From: a virus
DNA: 45,224 bases
Strand: one strand, 5' to 3'
Virus record (IMG/VR): IMGVR_UViG_3300017527_000316
Location: 1 to 45,224 of that record
Each line of letters opens with the position of its first letter. Within the stretch, counting starts at the first letter, position 1. The translations under genes were made by a program, and so were the position numbers. Positions 16,650-25,371 of the stretch are shown in pieces. The notes under the pieces are model-generated. The model saw nothing but the letters and a program-made list of their open reading frames with translations. It was not told the DNA's origin and searched no databases.

Positions 16650-17519
16650 ATGAGTACCAAATACACGTTTTCAATATCTGGCGACACTCTTAATGGCATT
16701 GTTAACCTAAGTGGATTAACAAGTGAGATAACGTCGTCTAGTATTACTATAGCTTTAGATTATATAAACACGGATAATGACGTTTGTGATATATGGTTTA
16801 AAGAGGACATCGTTGCAGAGCAACAGACTACCTTAAATAGTATTATGGCTGATCATACCGCTGAGCCCCCTGATTATGTGGAGCCCCCTACTATGGCTGA
16901 TGGTAGACCTATAGTTAGGTCGGATACCAGACCGCTAGATACCGCTACATATTTCTCATGCGTAGGAGACACAACATCAGGTATAGGTGATGGAGCAGAT
17001 CTAATGTGGGATTTCAGTTCGCCAGACGAATACACCACAATTTCTGGTCCTTACACTTTGTCGTGCGGTCATGAGATAGCAGATGGGTATAAAGCCCAGA
17101 TTATAGATTTATCGTTCTTAGATGATGTATATTTCAAAGACGGTGCTTTATATTTCTTTGATATGCCATGGAAATCCTCTGCAAAGATGGAGGTTTTGGT
17201 GCCGGCGGGTAATTATTACCCAAATGAACATGGTTCCATCCCCGCATCTGCATTAGGTTTACCAGGAAATGATATGTATTCTTATGCCACCACAGACACA
17301 CCGTACTATATCTATGTAGGTAAACACTTTATGTACGGCGATTGTCCTATGGGGGACGAGCTAAATGCTGAAGGAGCTATGATACACGCTTTACCACCAA
17401 ACTGGATGGTAAGGGCTGTTATTACAGTTCCGATAACCGGATCAGATAATGCCAAAGGTTTTGCCTCTTTTGAGATGTATAGACATAGAACAGCTATATT
17501 ATCGGGAGATACAATATAA
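16650..17519 (+). CDS. Beta-rich virion protein, unrecognised
   Basis: The 289-residue protein starts at ATG 16650 after GGAGGG. Its N-terminal 60 residues (YTFSISGDTLNGIVNLSGL) look like a small beta domain. A Pro-rich spacer of about residues 65-95 follows (TAEPPDYVEPPTMADGRP). A C-terminal domain of about 190 residues contains two well-spaced cysteines and aromatic-rich strands (YFFDMPWKSSAKMEVLVPAG). This architecture fits an attachment domain, linker and globular head of a fibre-associated protein. No family is recognised. It is followed one base later by the YiiX-like gene. Confidence 0.55.
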   Translation: MSTKYTFSISGDTLNGIVNLSGLTSEITSSSITIALDYINTDNDVCDIWFKEDIVAEQQTTLNSIMADHTAEPPDYVEPPTMADGRPIVRSDTRPLDTATYFSCVGDTTSGIGDGADLMWDFSSPDEYTTISGPYTLSCGHEIADGYKAQIIDLSFLDDVYFKDGALYFFDMPWKSSAKMEVLVPAGNYYPNEHGSIPASALGLPGNDMYSYATTDTPYYIYVGKHFMYGDCPMGDELNAEGAMIHALPPNWMVRAVITVPITGSDNAKGFASFEMYRHRTAILSGDTI

Positions 17520-17520
17520 T

Positions 17521-18075
17521 ATGAAACTACAACCAGGAGACATACTAATAACTACTAATAAGAAAGGTTGGTTTAGTCAAGCAATCCTGGAAGTTTTAAG
17601 ATTTTTTCAGAGTGACCCAGTGCATTACCAACATTCAATTTTAGTAAAGAATGATACAGAATGTATTGAAGCTATAGGTAAAGGAGTTACACTCAGCAAC
17701 ATAGAAGAAAGATTAAAAGAATTCAAGAAATATAAGGTGTTGAGATATAGAGGATTAAAACCCAGAGAAGCCGAGCTTATGATAAACTCTGCGGAAGGTC
17801 TTTTAGGTAACCCCTATAGTATTATAAGGATAATTTTACAGCTGTTGGATCAGATGTTCAACACCAACTACTTTACCAAACGAATAAAAGACCCAGAGCA
17901 ACAAGTGTGTTCAAGCCTGGTGGCTTGGTGTTATGATGCTGTTCTGGGAGTGAGGTTCAATGGAGTTAACTGGGCCTCGTGCGAGCCTGATGATATTGAT
18001 GACGAGTCTTTGAAAGACGACACAGAATTCGAAACAATTCTTGAGTGGGAGATATACAAATGGCCAGAAGTTTAA
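17521..18075 (+). CDS. YiiX-like circularly permuted NlpC/P60 (papain-fold) protein
   Basis: ATG 17521 follows the previous stop by one base; an upstream in-frame ATG at 17449 lies inside that gene and has no site. The 184 residues begin MKLQPGDILITTN, typical of the permuted NlpC/P60 group (YiiX, LRAT, DUF830). In that group the catalytic His comes first and Cys last. Here His38 sits in HYQHSILV, followed by GVTLSNIEERL, and Cys130 sits in VCSSLVAWCY. A Glu/Gln partner may be Glu49 or neighbours. Members hydrolyse or transfer amide or acyl bonds, including in cell-wall peptides or lipids. In a virion operon a peptidoglycan or acyl-modifying activity is plausible. The last 16 bases overlap the start of the S74 fibre. 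Confidence 0.75.
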   Translation: MKLQPGDILITTNKKGWFSQAILEVLRFFQSDPVHYQHSILVKNDTECIEAIGKGVTLSNIEERLKEFKKYKVLRYRGLKPREAELMINSAEGLLGNPYSIIRIILQLLDQMFNTNYFTKRIKDPEQQVCSSLVAWCYDAVLGVRFNGVNWASCEPDDIDDESLKDDTEFETILEWEIYKWPEV

Positions 18076-20954
18076 TAAGAGAAGGACAAATACGAGACGA
18101 AGACAACCTGAGCGAAGCCGAACATGACGCTTGGATACATGTTAATCTCGTTACAAGCGGCACTCTAGACTACCAGGATGGAACTATTTCTGGTACGGGA
18201 GACGTGTATGCTGGGTCTTATTATGGTGATGGTTCTAACCTCACAGGTATTAGTGCTGGATTGGCTAATATAGTTGAAGATGACACACCACAACTTGGTG
18301 CAGATTTAGATGTTCAGACTTATGATATCACCAGTGGTACATCCAAACTTCATCTTGATAGTACAACCAGTGTTACAATACTACAAGCGGCATCGGCATT
18401 CCAAGGATCTAGTCTTAATCTTAATGCCGGAGATGGATCGATTATCGGTGGAGGAGTAGCACTACAAGGCGGAGACGCGTCTGGTGGCAATGGTGGTGAT
18501 ATAACCCTTATAGCCGGTGATGGTACTGTTGCCGGTGGTGATATTAACATTAAACCTGGTACTGGATCAAGCCCAGGTGCTGTTGTTATCGACGCTACTA
18601 CTGCACCTAGTGTCACTACAAACAAACTGTACAATGTAGCAGGCGACTTGACCTGGAATGGTATCGATCTTACGGCTAGCGGCAGTGGTCTTGCTGAAAT
18701 CTCAGAAGACACATCTCCACAACTTGGTGGAGCTTTGGACGTAAACGATTTTGAGATTACAAATGGAACTGCTATTCTTCATTTGGGAGATAGTTCTTCT
18801 CATACTTGGCTGAACGCCTACGGAACATATGGCAGCGGCCAAGGACATGATTTGTTTCTACGAGCTGCAGCTGGCGGTACCTCTGGCGGTGATGCCTTTT
18901 TAATTGGCGGCGATGCTTCTGCTGGTGTTGGAGGTCAAGTTAAAATAGAGGGTGGCTCGTCAACAACTGCAGGTGGTCATATATATCTTGAACCTGGATT
19001 AGGTTCAAACAGCCTTACACCAGGTCAGATACTTATTCTTGCTGCATCTGGGTCAACATCTTCTGTTAAAATGACTTTTTATGAAGGTAAAGCTAATGGT
19101 AGTAATTATGTTACTATTAAAGCTCCTGACTCTATTACTGCTTCACGCATATGGAATCTACCACAAGATGATCCATCTACAGCAGATGGTAAATTTTTAA
19201 CGACAGATAGTTCTGGCAATTGGAGTTTTGATGATGCGGGTGGTGGTATTAGTGAAGTGTCAGAAGACACATCACCACAACTTGGCGGTGATTTAGATAC
19301 TGGAGCTTACACTATATCTGGTACTGGTGATGTATATGCCACCGCATACTACGGAGACGGTTCTAACCTCACAGGTATTAGTGGCTCCAATCCAGAATCA
19401 TTATATTATAATGTAACTGACGCCAGGGCTACTGCTACAAATGCTGGTATAGAAGTTACAGACGGTACGTACACAGCGTCCATAGGATTTGTAAGTGATG
19501 ACTTACAAATAATAAATACAGAAACAAATGGAATTATACAGTTTTACATGGACGATAATACAGGTAATCAAGAGCTGGTAGTCAACCTTGATACAGATTC
19601 AGGTCATGATTTCTACGTAAAAGAAAGCCTAGGGCTAAAGATTGTTCAGACAGGTATATGGGTAATGGGCGGTAGTCAGTCTTTGGCTACATATATTACA
19701 CAGACCGGAACTGATTTTTTAATAGATAACTCAGAAGCTGGAGGTACTGTAACTCTTCAAGGAGAAAAAACTGCCACTGGCAATTCAACTCTTGCGGTTT
19801 TTGATCCTGATGGAGCAGCTGAATTTTATTACGCCGGCGGAAACAAATTTGAAACTGCCCCATATGGTTTTAAGTGTGTGTATACATCTCCCGGCGGATT
19901 TATATTTTATGATCAGGAAGATAACGATGCTATAACAATACATCAAGGAAGCTCTGTAAAGCTTCATTATGACGGAGATCTAGCACTTACTACAATTGGT
20001 GATGGTTCTAATTACACTGGTATATCATTGGCTGAGGACGATGAACTTGCTATATACAATTATCAAGCCGCTTCTTATGCCGGCGGTATGTGGTTTCAAG
20101 CTGTAGACCAGCCAATATATATCGATGCTAAAAGATCTGCATCAAATCACGGACAGATATATTTGAGGGTTGATGACACAGGTGTTATTGCTAATGGTAT
20201 TCATGTACAGGGCGGGGGTTCTGTAGCTCTTTATTATGATGGTGCACAGGCACTTAGAACTGATACGTTCGGAGCACGTTGTGTTGATGCCTCCACCCCT
20301 TCATTGGGTTTTTATGAAACTGACGAGGCAACCACCGTGGGTTGGGCTTGGGCAAACTCCACTCAGGTATATTTACAGCATGATGAGGATAGTAGTTCAT
20401 GTGTGTTTCAATGCAAAGCGTCAACCAATACTCGTCAACTTTATTGGAACCCCACCAACACAGGGTTGTATCCATCACTTGATGATGCCTATGACTGTGG
20501 TATTTCTGGTAATAGATGGGATGACATATGGGCAACGACAGGCACAATACAACAGTCAGATGAGAGAAAGAAAACTGCTATATCAGGATCTGATCTTGGT
20601 TTAGATTTTATAGATGAGCTCAATCCAATATCTTACAAGTTTAAAGATTATGATTGGGAACATGAAATAACTACAGAAAGCGGTACAGTTACGACAGATA
20701 GCGGTACCAAAACTTATACCAGAACACATTATGGCCTAATAGCCCAGGAAGTGGAAACTACACTTAGCGGAATGGGAAAAACTACAGAAGATTTCGCTGG
20801 CTTCATTCGTGACGAAGAGACAGATTTTTATGGTATAAGATATCAAGAATTTATATCACCAATGATTAAGGCCATACAAGAATTAAAAGCGATAAACGAA
20901 GCTCAAGCAGCAACAATATCTGGCTTAGAAGCAAGAATAGAAGCCTTAGAATAA
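18060..20954 (+). CDS. Long tail fibre with C-terminal S74-type intramolecular chaperone
   Basis: ATG 18060 is chosen over GTG 18045 because GGGAG precedes it. The 964-residue protein starts MARSLIREGQIRDED, like the gene at 4974. The shaft holds three copies of an EDTSPQLGG(D/A)LD motif and two or three copies of YYGDGSNLTGIS, with Gly-rich beta-helix-like stretches between. The last 130 residues are a Peptidase_S74 endosialidase-type chaperone. Ser833 and Lys838 (SDERKK) form the Ser-Lys dyad, then NPISYKFKDYDWE, HYGLIAQEVE, and a helical C-terminus ending ISGLEARIEALE. Known family behaviour: the chaperone trimerises the shaft and then cleaves itself off before the Ser, giving a mature fibre of about 832 residues. 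The protein overlaps the preceding gene by 16 bases. Confidence 0.9.
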   Translation: MARSLIREGQIRDEDNLSEAEHDAWIHVNLVTSGTLDYQDGTISGTGDVYAGSYYGDGSNLTGISAGLANIVEDDTPQLGADLDVQTYDITSGTSKLHLDSTTSVTILQAASAFQGSSLNLNAGDGSIIGGGVALQGGDASGGNGGDITLIAGDGTVAGGDINIKPGTGSSPGAVVIDATTAPSVTTNKLYNVAGDLTWNGIDLTASGSGLAEISEDTSPQLGGALDVNDFEITNGTAILHLGDSSSHTWLNAYGTYGSGQGHDLFLRAAAGGTSGGDAFLIGGDASAGVGGQVKIEGGSSTTAGGHIYLEPGLGSNSLTPGQILILAASGSTSSVKMTFYEGKANGSNYVTIKAPDSITASRIWNLPQDDPSTADGKFLTTDSSGNWSFDDAGGGISEVSEDTSPQLGGDLDTGAYTISGTGDVYATAYYGDGSNLTGISGSNPESLYYNVTDARATATNAGIEVTDGTYTASIGFVSDDLQIINTETNGIIQFYMDDNTGNQELVVNLDTDSGHDFYVKESLGLKIVQTGIWVMGGSQSLATYITQTGTDFLIDNSEAGGTVTLQGEKTATGNSTLAVFDPDGAAEFYYAGGNKFETAPYGFKCVYTSPGGFIFYDQEDNDAITIHQGSSVKLHYDGDLALTTIGDGSNYTGISLAEDDELAIYNYQAASYAGGMWFQAVDQPIYIDAKRSASNHGQIYLRVDDTGVIANGIHVQGGGSVALYYDGAQALRTDTFGARCVDASTPSLGFYETDEATTVGWAWANSTQVYLQHDEDSSSCVFQCKASTNTRQLYWNPTNTGLYPSLDDAYDCGISGNRWDDIWATTGTIQQSDERKKTAISGSDLGLDFIDELNPISYKFKDYDWEHEITTESGTVTTDSGTKTYTRTHYGLIAQEVETTLSGMGKTTEDFAGFIRDEETDFYGIRYQEFISPMIKAIQELKAINEAQAATISGLEARIEALE

Positions 20955-20976
20955 ATACAAAAGGATAGTAATTACT

Positions 20977-21492
20977 ATGATAAGGGTTAACGTAAACGAG
21001 ACTTTTCCGATAACGGTTGCTCTGGTAGATGAGGTCGCTGCTGCCCCAGCAACTGGCAGGGACGTTTATTACGATGTCCGCCAGTTACCTGGAGATGTAG
21101 TATTGACTCCTCCTCTGGAGGGAGTACTACCCGAGTCTACTGTGGAACCGGGAATCTACAAAACCCTGGCTAGTATAGACGAGGCAGGCACCTATGTAGT
21201 GTATGCCACATGTTCTGGTTTTTTACCTAATACTGAGGAGATAATAGTATCTCATAATTACAACAGACACTACAACACATCAGTTGAAGACGTCATAAGA
21301 AGTTCAGCTTCGCCCAACGCCTCTCAGGCAGTAAGAAATGTTGGCTTAGGAAGAACGGATTACGTTATAACTCGAATCAAACCAGAATCTGCTGCGGATT
21401 GGTCAGGGCCAGCAACAGTTAGTGGCATAGTCTATGCTCATTATAGAACTACCGATGACGAAGTGCCTTTCCTTATGGGGGCCGCGTTCTAA
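20977..21492 (+). CDS. Ig-like beta-sandwich virion protein, unknown
   Basis: The 171-residue product starts MIRVNVNETFPITVALVDE, with the strand pattern of an immunoglobulin-like domain over residues 1-95 (PGIYKTLASIDEAGTYVVYATCSGF). A C-terminal region of about 75 residues is less regular. Such small Ig-like proteins decorate tails and heads. The ribosome binding site is weak (AAGGATAG). Its stop TAA overlaps the start of the homing endonuclease gene, so that gene has inserted right at its end. Confidence 0.55.
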   Translation: MIRVNVNETFPITVALVDEVAAAPATGRDVYYDVRQLPGDVVLTPPLEGVLPESTVEPGIYKTLASIDEAGTYVVYATCSGFLPNTEEIIVSHNYNRHYNTSVEDVIRSSASPNASQAVRNVGLGRTDYVITRIKPESAADWSGPATVSGIVYAHYRTTDDEVPFLMGAAF

Positions 21493-22106
21493 TGATTGTG
21501 TATATAGTAAAAAATATAAAGACAGGAAAAGTTTATATTGGCCAAACGTCACTCACGTTAGACGCAAGAAAAGCCAAACACGAGAGCATGCGTAATTTAA
21601 CAGGCTTTTACTTCCATAACGCATTGGCTTACTACGGCATAGATAGTTTTTCTTGGAAACAGCTATGTGAGTGTGCCACAAAAGAGGAGATGTGTGAAAA
21701 AGAAATCTATTACATAGATAAATACAAGAGTAATGTTAAAGAATTTGGGTATAATCTAACTCCCGGCGGCGACACTATGCTTGGTTATAGGCATAGAGAA
21801 TCATCTAAAAAGAAGATGTCTGAAGCACATAAAGGGCAAAAAAATCCTCACACAGAGGAGTGGAATAAAAAAATTGGTGATGCACAAAGAGGTAGTAAAA
21901 ATCATGCGTGGGGAAAAGTTGGCCCAAAAAGTCCGTTGGCTAAAAAGTATTTAATTATATATCCTGACGGTGAAGAAAAGACTATAAAAGGGTTAACTCA
22001 TTTTTGCCGTCAAGCTAATTTATCTACAACATACATGTGTGAAGTTGCTAAAGGTAAACGTAAGCAATATAAAGGGTATCGTTGCTTTTCGTTGGAGGAA
22101 AATTAA
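21492..22106 (+). CDS. GIY-YIG homing endonuclease (free-standing)
   Basis: The 204-residue protein has the GIY-YIG nuclease signature at its start. YIV (residues 4-6) and YIG (15-17) replace the GIY and YIG triplets, with Arg26, His30, the likely catalytic Glu71 in EKEIYYI, and GYNLTPGG. Residues of about 95-140 (RHRESSKKKMSEAHKG, then WNKKIGDAQRGSKNHAWG) match NUMOD3 DNA-binding repeats. The C-terminal 45 residues (GLTHFCRQANLSTTYMCEVA) form a NUMOD1-like helix-turn-helix. This makes it a Seg-like mobile element gene, spreading by cutting sites in related phages. It has no close Shine-Dalgarno and is translated from an overlapping TAATG, so expression is likely low and coupled. It encodes no virion part. 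Confidence 0.92.
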   Translation: MIVYIVKNIKTGKVYIGQTSLTLDARKAKHESMRNLTGFYFHNALAYYGIDSFSWKQLCECATKEEMCEKEIYYIDKYKSNVKEFGYNLTPGGDTMLGYRHRESSKKKMSEAHKGQKNPHTEEWNKKIGDAQRGSKNHAWGKVGPKSPLAKKYLIIYPDGEEKTIKGLTHFCRQANLSTTYMCEVAKGKRKQYKGYRCFSLEEN

Positions 22107-22108
22107 GG

Positions 22109-22537
22109 ATGGATATTAGGTTCATCAGTTGGAATGGATATCAGCTTGCCCCGTGCGATTCTACTACAAGTGGAATTGGAGGGTACGGCTCTATACAGCT
22201 TGAGCCAGGCTGGCAATTGATCTCTATACCAATCCAACATGGATATTGGGATGGCACTGCTCACGAGCATGTGCATGATGAATCTACTGTAGCTAAGTTT
22301 GAGAACTACGTAATGGATCAGATAGATGATTTATACGGAGGAGGAGTAGAGGTAGCCAATACATATCCTGGTGATTTACAAGCATTTTTGAGTTACGTAT
22401 CAGGGTCCACGCCACCTACTAGTCCTCACAACTTTCAATTAGTATATGCAGATGGCCCGCATTTAGAGATATCGGGTTTCTGGATCAAGATGACCACTGC
22501 GAGTGGTGTGGTTATTACTTGGGGAGAAGATAGCTAA
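22109..22537 (+). CDS. Small virion protein, unrecognised
   Basis: The start is ATG 22109; GGAGG at 22094-22098 lies inside the last codons of the homing endonuclease. The 142-residue protein reads MDIRFISWNGYQLAP, then IQLEPGWQLISIPIQHGYWDG, then helical residues KFENYVMDQIDDLYG and a C-terminal strand pair (FQLVYADGPHLEISGFWIK). Aromatic-rich strands and Ser-Gly turns resemble the neighbouring virion proteins. An Ig-like or tail-associated role is inferred from context. Its stop overlaps the start of the PKD gene. Confidence 0.5.
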   Translation: MDIRFISWNGYQLAPCDSTTSGIGGYGSIQLEPGWQLISIPIQHGYWDGTAHEHVHDESTVAKFENYVMDQIDDLYGGGVEVANTYPGDLQAFLSYVSGSTPPTSPHNFQLVYADGPHLEISGFWIKMTTASGVVITWGEDS

Positions 22538-24339
22538 TGGCTTTGAATATAACCTTTGATGGGTTTACTTATATGGAGGATGGCGGGCTTAGTTCTTTGA
22601 ACGTAGCTTATCAGGCTTTCTTTCATAAGGTCAATGCTGGTTCTTCTTCTGACCAATGGAACCAGAGAAGAGTCGTTGAGAACACCGGGTACTGGAATAT
22701 CAATCTAGGTGATGGTGATTGGCTGACTCAAGACGGCAATGCCGCCTCTGGTGATGTTATTACGGTGTTCTTTTGGGCACCAGCAAGTGCTGATAGATTG
22801 GACGATTGTACACAATTAGAAGAGTGGGGATCATTTTCAATAATATTAGATGGTTCAAGTACTTTCTCAACTAACACACAAGTTAGATCTAATATTTGCC
22901 CGTCTCTCTTTTGGGGAGTCCAACCAAGTGGAGATGTAAACGAGACCATCAACGTAACAAACGGCAGCACTGACACCCATGGTTGGGATTATTTTGGTAC
23001 AACAATGCGACATCAGAATCGTATTAGTGACACCAGTGTTACCGCCATGAACGTAAACCGTATAGTTTGGACCAGCTACGACTGGGGTGATGGTAATCAA
23101 GATAATAATCTCCCAGGCATATCTAACGGTAGCCATCAGTATACAGCGGCCGCCAGTTATGATATTGAAATAGTTATAGAAGATGCGTGTGGTTGTACGG
23201 TAACCGGTACAGAAAATATAGCGATAGCTAATAACGCTCCTATACCAAACATTGCAATGTCACCATCTATACCAGATCCTAATGAACCAGTATCATTCAC
23301 TTATACTGGAACAGATGTAAATAATGCTATAACTAACATACACTGGACTATAGAAGACAACGGTGCTTACGGTAGCACCGCCACTATAAAAGATATAAAT
23401 GCAAGAGATGATGTAATACCACATACCAGTGGTGAGGGTACTGATTGGTTTGGTCAGGCAGCAACAGCAGGAGCCTTTACAAACCCAGGAAATCATTTAG
23501 TATCCATTATAGTAGAGTGGTTTGACGGGTTTACAACACAGATTATAAATTACAGTGAGACATTTAGTCAGGGCATGTTTACTGGTCCGACTGTGGACTT
23601 CACTCAAGATCCGCCTGAGGCAACTTTGTCGGGCGTAACAAGTTTTACCAACACCTCTACTAATACTGATAGAGTAGGCACAGGCGAACACGGTTATGAA
23701 TATAACTGGAAGTGGACCGAAGGTGCCTTAGTAGAACAAGAAACAAACAAATCATTTGGTTATGTGTTTCAGAAAACACCCACAACAGACTCAGCCCAGG
23801 TTGAACTGTGTGCCGAGTGGAGCGACGGTTGGGAAACACATGACGAATGTGTAGAAAAAGATGTAGTATTTGCAACAGACGTTACTGTAACTCCAGTAGA
23901 CTGCTACTATGAGCTGAACATTATAGGTACTTCAGAAGACGGCTCAGTGACAGGATACGGCTGGACAGTTTTCTCAGGTACCGGTGAAACTGGACCGTGG
24001 ACAGAGATGTGGACCAGCCCGGCAGATTTGGCCCAGCAGGGCAAAAAGATTTGCTTCAGTACGACAGGGTTTTACAAGATTGAGGGTGCGGTTTTCGGTA
24101 ACGCTCTCCCAACATATGATTACGAAATACTAGAAGTACTTGAGACCTGTCCTGAGGCACCTGATTCAGATGTTATACCTATCTGCCCACCGGACATATA
24201 CGGGAAAGAAATAGATAGTACTAAGAAAATGAAAGCAAAAGAAGTAAAGCCTAGCCTAAGGGGGAGAATGAGGATACAACCATCGGCAAGAATTATTCAC
24301 GGACCCAGGAGACCCTTTCCTGGCCCAACGAATTTATAA
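22537..24339 (+). CDS. PKD-domain virion surface protein
   Basis: The 600-residue protein contains at least one clear PKD domain near residues 165-230 (TSYDWGDGNQD followed by HQYTAAASYDIEIVIEDACG). Two or three diverged repeats of the same kind lie around residues 232-330, 345-440 and 445-540 (PVSFTYTG; FTNTS and YNWKW; GYGWTVFSGTG). Residues 1-160 are a separate beta-rich N-terminal domain. The last 45 residues are basic and Pro/Arg-rich (RMRIQPSARIIHGPRRP), a possible attachment tail to the particle. PKD domains on virions usually mediate protein or polysaccharide contacts. The start overlaps the previous stop (TAATG). Confidence 0.8.
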   Translation: MALNITFDGFTYMEDGGLSSLNVAYQAFFHKVNAGSSSDQWNQRRVVENTGYWNINLGDGDWLTQDGNAASGDVITVFFWAPASADRLDDCTQLEEWGSFSIILDGSSTFSTNTQVRSNICPSLFWGVQPSGDVNETINVTNGSTDTHGWDYFGTTMRHQNRISDTSVTAMNVNRIVWTSYDWGDGNQDNNLPGISNGSHQYTAAASYDIEIVIEDACGCTVTGTENIAIANNAPIPNIAMSPSIPDPNEPVSFTYTGTDVNNAITNIHWTIEDNGAYGSTATIKDINARDDVIPHTSGEGTDWFGQAATAGAFTNPGNHLVSIIVEWFDGFTTQIINYSETFSQGMFTGPTVDFTQDPPEATLSGVTSFTNTSTNTDRVGTGEHGYEYNWKWTEGALVEQETNKSFGYVFQKTPTTDSAQVELCAEWSDGWETHDECVEKDVVFATDVTVTPVDCYYELNIIGTSEDGSVTGYGWTVFSGTGETGPWTEMWTSPADLAQQGKKICFSTTGFYKIEGAVFGNALPTYDYEILEVLETCPEAPDSDVIPICPPDIYGKEIDSTKKMKAKEVKPSLRGRMRIQPSARIIHGPRRPFPGPTNL

Positions 24340-24351
24340 GGAGACTCGGGG

Positions 24352-25359
24352 ATGATAAGTTTAACTATAACAATAGACGACATTGGTAGTGTTACAACAG
24401 TTTTTGACACTGTCCAATTGAGGAGATGGATTCGGGGACAAAGTGGCGTCCCAGACGCTCCAGTATCCGACTTGGTAGCTATGTCAGAGTATGTTACCAT
24501 ATCAGGTATTGACACCATAAGCAACAGAGAAAATGTTAGCGACGTGGCCCTGGACCCACAGTACTCACAATATTACTATACAGATCCAGAGGGATATGCT
24601 GCAGACTGGTATATATCTAGATATTTCAGTACTGTAGACGGCTCCACCAGTGGTTGGTCTGATCCTATTCAGGGCGATCCAGGTGATCTATATTACAACC
24701 CCCAGTTTCCACCCGAGATAAGCTATGGTTCCTCTGATCAATTAATTATAAACAGAATTAGGCTTTACATTGGAGACCCACTAGGACTAAGAAGAGAATA
24801 CGGTGAGGAAGCACTATCATCTATACATACAGATGGAAAGACTTATGAAATGGACGAGACTGGGTGGCCTGCCTACATAAATATGGGCGGAAAACAATAT
24901 ACTGACACTGACAACCCATCAGTAAATGGATACAGATACTTACGTTTCCAAGAGTATATTGATGATATATGTTTTTCTTGTGCCACATATTCAGGAACTT
25001 GTGGTGAGGATGTTGTGAAAGAAGTTGTTCATGGTGTTGATATTTGGTACTACACTTTCAGACACAGTGATAGACAGATTATGGAGGCTTATGATACATG
25101 TCCTCCGCCATCGCCACTCACTACCGCCACGGCTAATTCCGAGGTCTACATGGTCCAGACGGCCATAGACCTTCTCAGAAAAGAGCTATGGGAAGACGCA
25201 ACAGAGGACGGGGCAGCAATCAAGGACGAGGGTTCACATTACAACCCTGAACCTGGCTTGAAGGTTCGTAAGGATCTTCTCGATGATTTGACCAAGAGAC
25301 GTGACGATTTAGTGAAAGCTTTGCAACTAACCGGTATTACTGGTGTACTAATAGACTAA
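24352..25359 (+). CDS. Putative head-tail adaptor with Fn3-like N-terminus
   Basis: The 335-residue protein starts at ATG 24352 after AAGGAG. Residues of about 35-115 look like a fibronectin-type domain (YAADWYISRYFSTVDGSTSGW). The middle contains NRIRLYIGDPLGLRREYGEE, as in connector proteins. The C-terminal 80 residues are helical (VQTAIDLLRKELWEDATED, then PEPGLKVRKDLLDDLTKR), the profile of phage adaptor proteins that bind under the portal. It starts the neck gene run before the Zn-ribbon and terminator-like genes. The identification is by pattern and order only. Confidence 0.55.
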   Translation: MISLTITIDDIGSVTTVFDTVQLRRWIRGQSGVPDAPVSDLVAMSEYVTISGIDTISNRENVSDVALDPQYSQYYYTDPEGYAADWYISRYFSTVDGSTSGWSDPIQGDPGDLYYNPQFPPEISYGSSDQLIINRIRLYIGDPLGLRREYGEEALSSIHTDGKTYEMDETGWPAYINMGGKQYTDTDNPSVNGYRYLRFQEYIDDICFSCATYSGTCGEDVVKEVVHGVDIWYYTFRHSDRQIMEAYDTCPPPSPLTTATANSEVYMVQTAIDLLRKELWEDATEDGAAIKDEGSHYNPEPGLKVRKDLLDDLTKRRDDLVKALQLTGITGVLID

Positions 25360-25371
25360 TAGGAGCTAAAT

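Noticed and set aside
17449-17520. Upstream ATG for the YiiX-like gene
   Set aside because: It lies in the previous gene without a binding site, and the family begins at LQPGDI, right after ATG 17521.
4974-24339. Diversity-generating retroelement targets among the fibre genes
   Set aside because: No reverse transcriptase or template-variable repeat pair was seen in the window; the repeats are ordinary module duplications.
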